DNA from: Diplonema papillatum
Lineage: Eukaryota > Euglenozoa > Diplonemea > Diplonemida > Diplonemidae
DNA length: 64,000 bases
Assembly: GCA_030068145.1 (NCBI GenBank)
Contig: JAPJBO010000556.1
Coordinates: 62,001 to 126,000 of the forward strand
Direction: 5' to 3'
Shown in pieces: positions 62,718-64,000 of the stretch. Position 1 is the first letter of the stretch, and each line of letters opens with the position of its first letter. The position numbers were made by a program, and so were the translations under genes. The notes under the pieces were generated by a model that made no database searches, was not told where the DNA came from, and saw nothing but the letters and a program-made list of their open reading frames with translations.

Positions 62718-62725
62718 GTTGATAA

Positions 62726-63355
62726 CCAAAATGAGACGCACGATGGCCATCCTGAAAGCAGGGTTGCAGGATGATGCTTGGCCGAGGATAAGGTTGCTAT
62801 GGCGACTGGGACAGAGAGATAACGCAGGATAGAGAGTCCTCCTTATGGGGTGGTCACGCCTTCGCAGTCCCAGGGCCTCCACCCACCTGCATACGGTCGT
62901 CGACTGACCATTCCCGAGACGAGTTGGAATGCGGGTACCATCTTTCCGGAGATTTCCGGTTCCTCCCGTACTCTTCAACTCCCCTGCGACTCCCTTCATA
63001 AGTGCAAACAACACCCCACATAAGTGAACGTGGGCTCCGAAGTGGACACTCCTTTCAACAGCGAATTCAGAATTCCGGGATGGTTCCAATCATCGAAGGA
63101 GCGGTGCTCGTCGTTCGGGACCAGATAGAGGACGACGGGTCCATCCGACGCGCGAACCGACGCAAACGCGAAGAACGAGCGAAGGGTCATCCAACGATGG
63201 CTCCGGACGGGAGGCCACAACGACACCCACTCGTAGGCCGCCCCCGCGGCGGCGCAACAGACGCGTTCCATCTGCTGTGACGTAGACACGGAGTGTGCAT
63301 CGTGCGTTGCTCAGGGTAGTCGAAGACCTGACAATCACACTAATGCAACAAATTC
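62726..63355. other. GC-rich stretch with overlapping open frames, no family recognised
   Basis: Minus-strand frames at 62996-63289 and 62436-63089 and a plus frame at 63002-63280 overlap. None has a known motif. 63316-63350 repeats the hairpin arm (CTGACAATCACACTAATGC) inserted in astacin intron 3. Confidence 0.4.
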
Positions 63356-63842
63356 TCCCTGGCCCTGGCCCACGCCTGATGCCGCAACCCCTTAACCCGG
63401 GCGGCGGCGCTTTGGCATGAGCCAGGAACCTCAAGGGGAGCAGCGCGAGAGGCATCATCCACGCTTCAAAGGCCCACACACTAATGCAACAAATTTACCG
63501 ACTGGGTCTGCCCGGTTTACACGTGACTGCTGCAGCGTGGTCAGAAGTGGGAAGGTCATCGGGAGATGGCGGGCGAATACTTCTTGTCCAAACCAAAACC
63601 CAAGAGGGAGTTGGAGAGCAAACTCGTGGTACCGAAGGTTGCAACCGCAAACAGAAGAGAGTCAGATGATGGTTGAAACCTGCGCACATGCACAAGACGC
63701 GTCCTGTTCAGACTCTTCCCTGTGTCCTCGGCCTTTGAAGCGTGCCTCTCGCGCTGCTCCCCTTGAGGTTCCTGGCTCATGCCAAAGCGCCGCCGCCCGG
63801 GTTAAGGGGTTGCGGCATCAGGCGTGGGCCAGGGCCAGGGAG
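63356..63842. repeat. Fold-back inverted repeat with about 115 bp arms
   Basis: 63356-63478 (CCTGGCCCTGGCCCACGCCT to CACGCTTCAAAGGCC) is the reverse complement of 63728-63842, separated by about 250 bp. CACACTAATGCAACAAATT flanks the left arm on both sides (63333 and 63476). Confidence 0.9.
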
Positions 63843-64000
63843 GCTGTTCGGAGGGGTCACCACCCACCGTTCGCGGGCTTCGTTACTTCACTACCCCCGG
63901 TTCTCCCCGGCCTTCGTCATCCCGGGGGAGGGTTCCACGGCCCCCCCCGCATGGGGAATGGACTGATGCTGTGCCGCGGGTTCTTCCGTGCGTTCTCGCG
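63843..64000. other. Window end
   Basis: An open plus-strand frame runs to 63966. Nothing recognised. Confidence 0.4.

Noticed and set aside
62436..63089. A 217-codon minus-strand gene
   Set aside because: The frame crosses the hAT end and its target duplication and has no recognised domain, so at most its upstream part could be a real exon.

Overview
The window looks like repeat-rich nuclear DNA of a eukaryote, most likely a protist. I see no bacterial operons, no rRNA and no convincing tRNA. The few credible genes have GT-AG introns, GC-rich exons, and large introns and spacers packed with short interspersed repeats, MITEs and satellites. An astacin protease with several MAM domains, a permuted Penelope-like retroelement and intron-dwelling repeats fit several protist groups. 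I cannot place the species; I did not notice a dinoflagellate spliced-leader motif.

Layout. 1-5.6 kb: one arm of a split inverted repeat, four tandem arrays (10, 83, 30 and 84 bp units) and unassigned sequence. 5.6-9.8 kb: one uncharacterised exon and dispersed repeats with CT microsatellites. 9.8-17 kb: a 3.5 kb satellite of about 42 bp units that ends exactly at an exon of an NDUFAF3/Mth938-like mitochondrial gene, followed by 34 bp and 188 bp satellites. 17-19.6 kb: an astacin fragment and a 222 bp coding tandem repeat. 19.9-29.9 kb: the main host gene, a secreted astacin metalloprotease with six MAM domains in four exons; its splice phases agree at all three junctions. Introns and flank hold extra partial copies of its exons. 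30-49.9 kb: no convincing host gene, only repeat families and non-autonomous DNA transposons, some with clear target-site duplications. 49.9-56 kb: a Penelope-like retroelement reading frame of 1,891 codons with an N-terminal GIY-YIG nuclease, reverse transcriptase, and an unexpected C-terminal USP-type deubiquitinase domain plus two zinc fingers. 57-58.5 kb: a Gly/Pro/Tyr-rich membrane protein gene. 58.5-64 kb: duplicated repeats, the other inverted-repeat arm with a Cys/His-rich gene relic, a 1.3 kb deleted hAT transposon with an 8 bp target duplication, and a fold-back repeat.

Repeat families are labelled as follows. A: about 310 bp, containing ATGGCTAGCCAT. B1 and B2: MITE-like, 190-290 bp, ends near AAATACTYGAGG or AAATGCTCGACG. 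C: ends near CAGCACCAATAACAACGAC. D: palindromic hairpin, then GGCAGCGTACT and GCGCACAAACAAA. E: TCAATGGTCAACCGGAGAC. F: GATGCTAGCATC followed by AGGCAG. G: AATGTGTTCGTGGTGTCGG. J: mariner-like MITE. K: a pair at 32.8 and 45.2 kb. Several families sit at intron ends: B1/B2 start just after two astacin splice donors, and C-type sequence ends at two splice acceptors. This suggests repeats that make or remodel introns, which is inference. No functional pathway links the genes; what they share is local duplication of exon fragments and repeat invasion.
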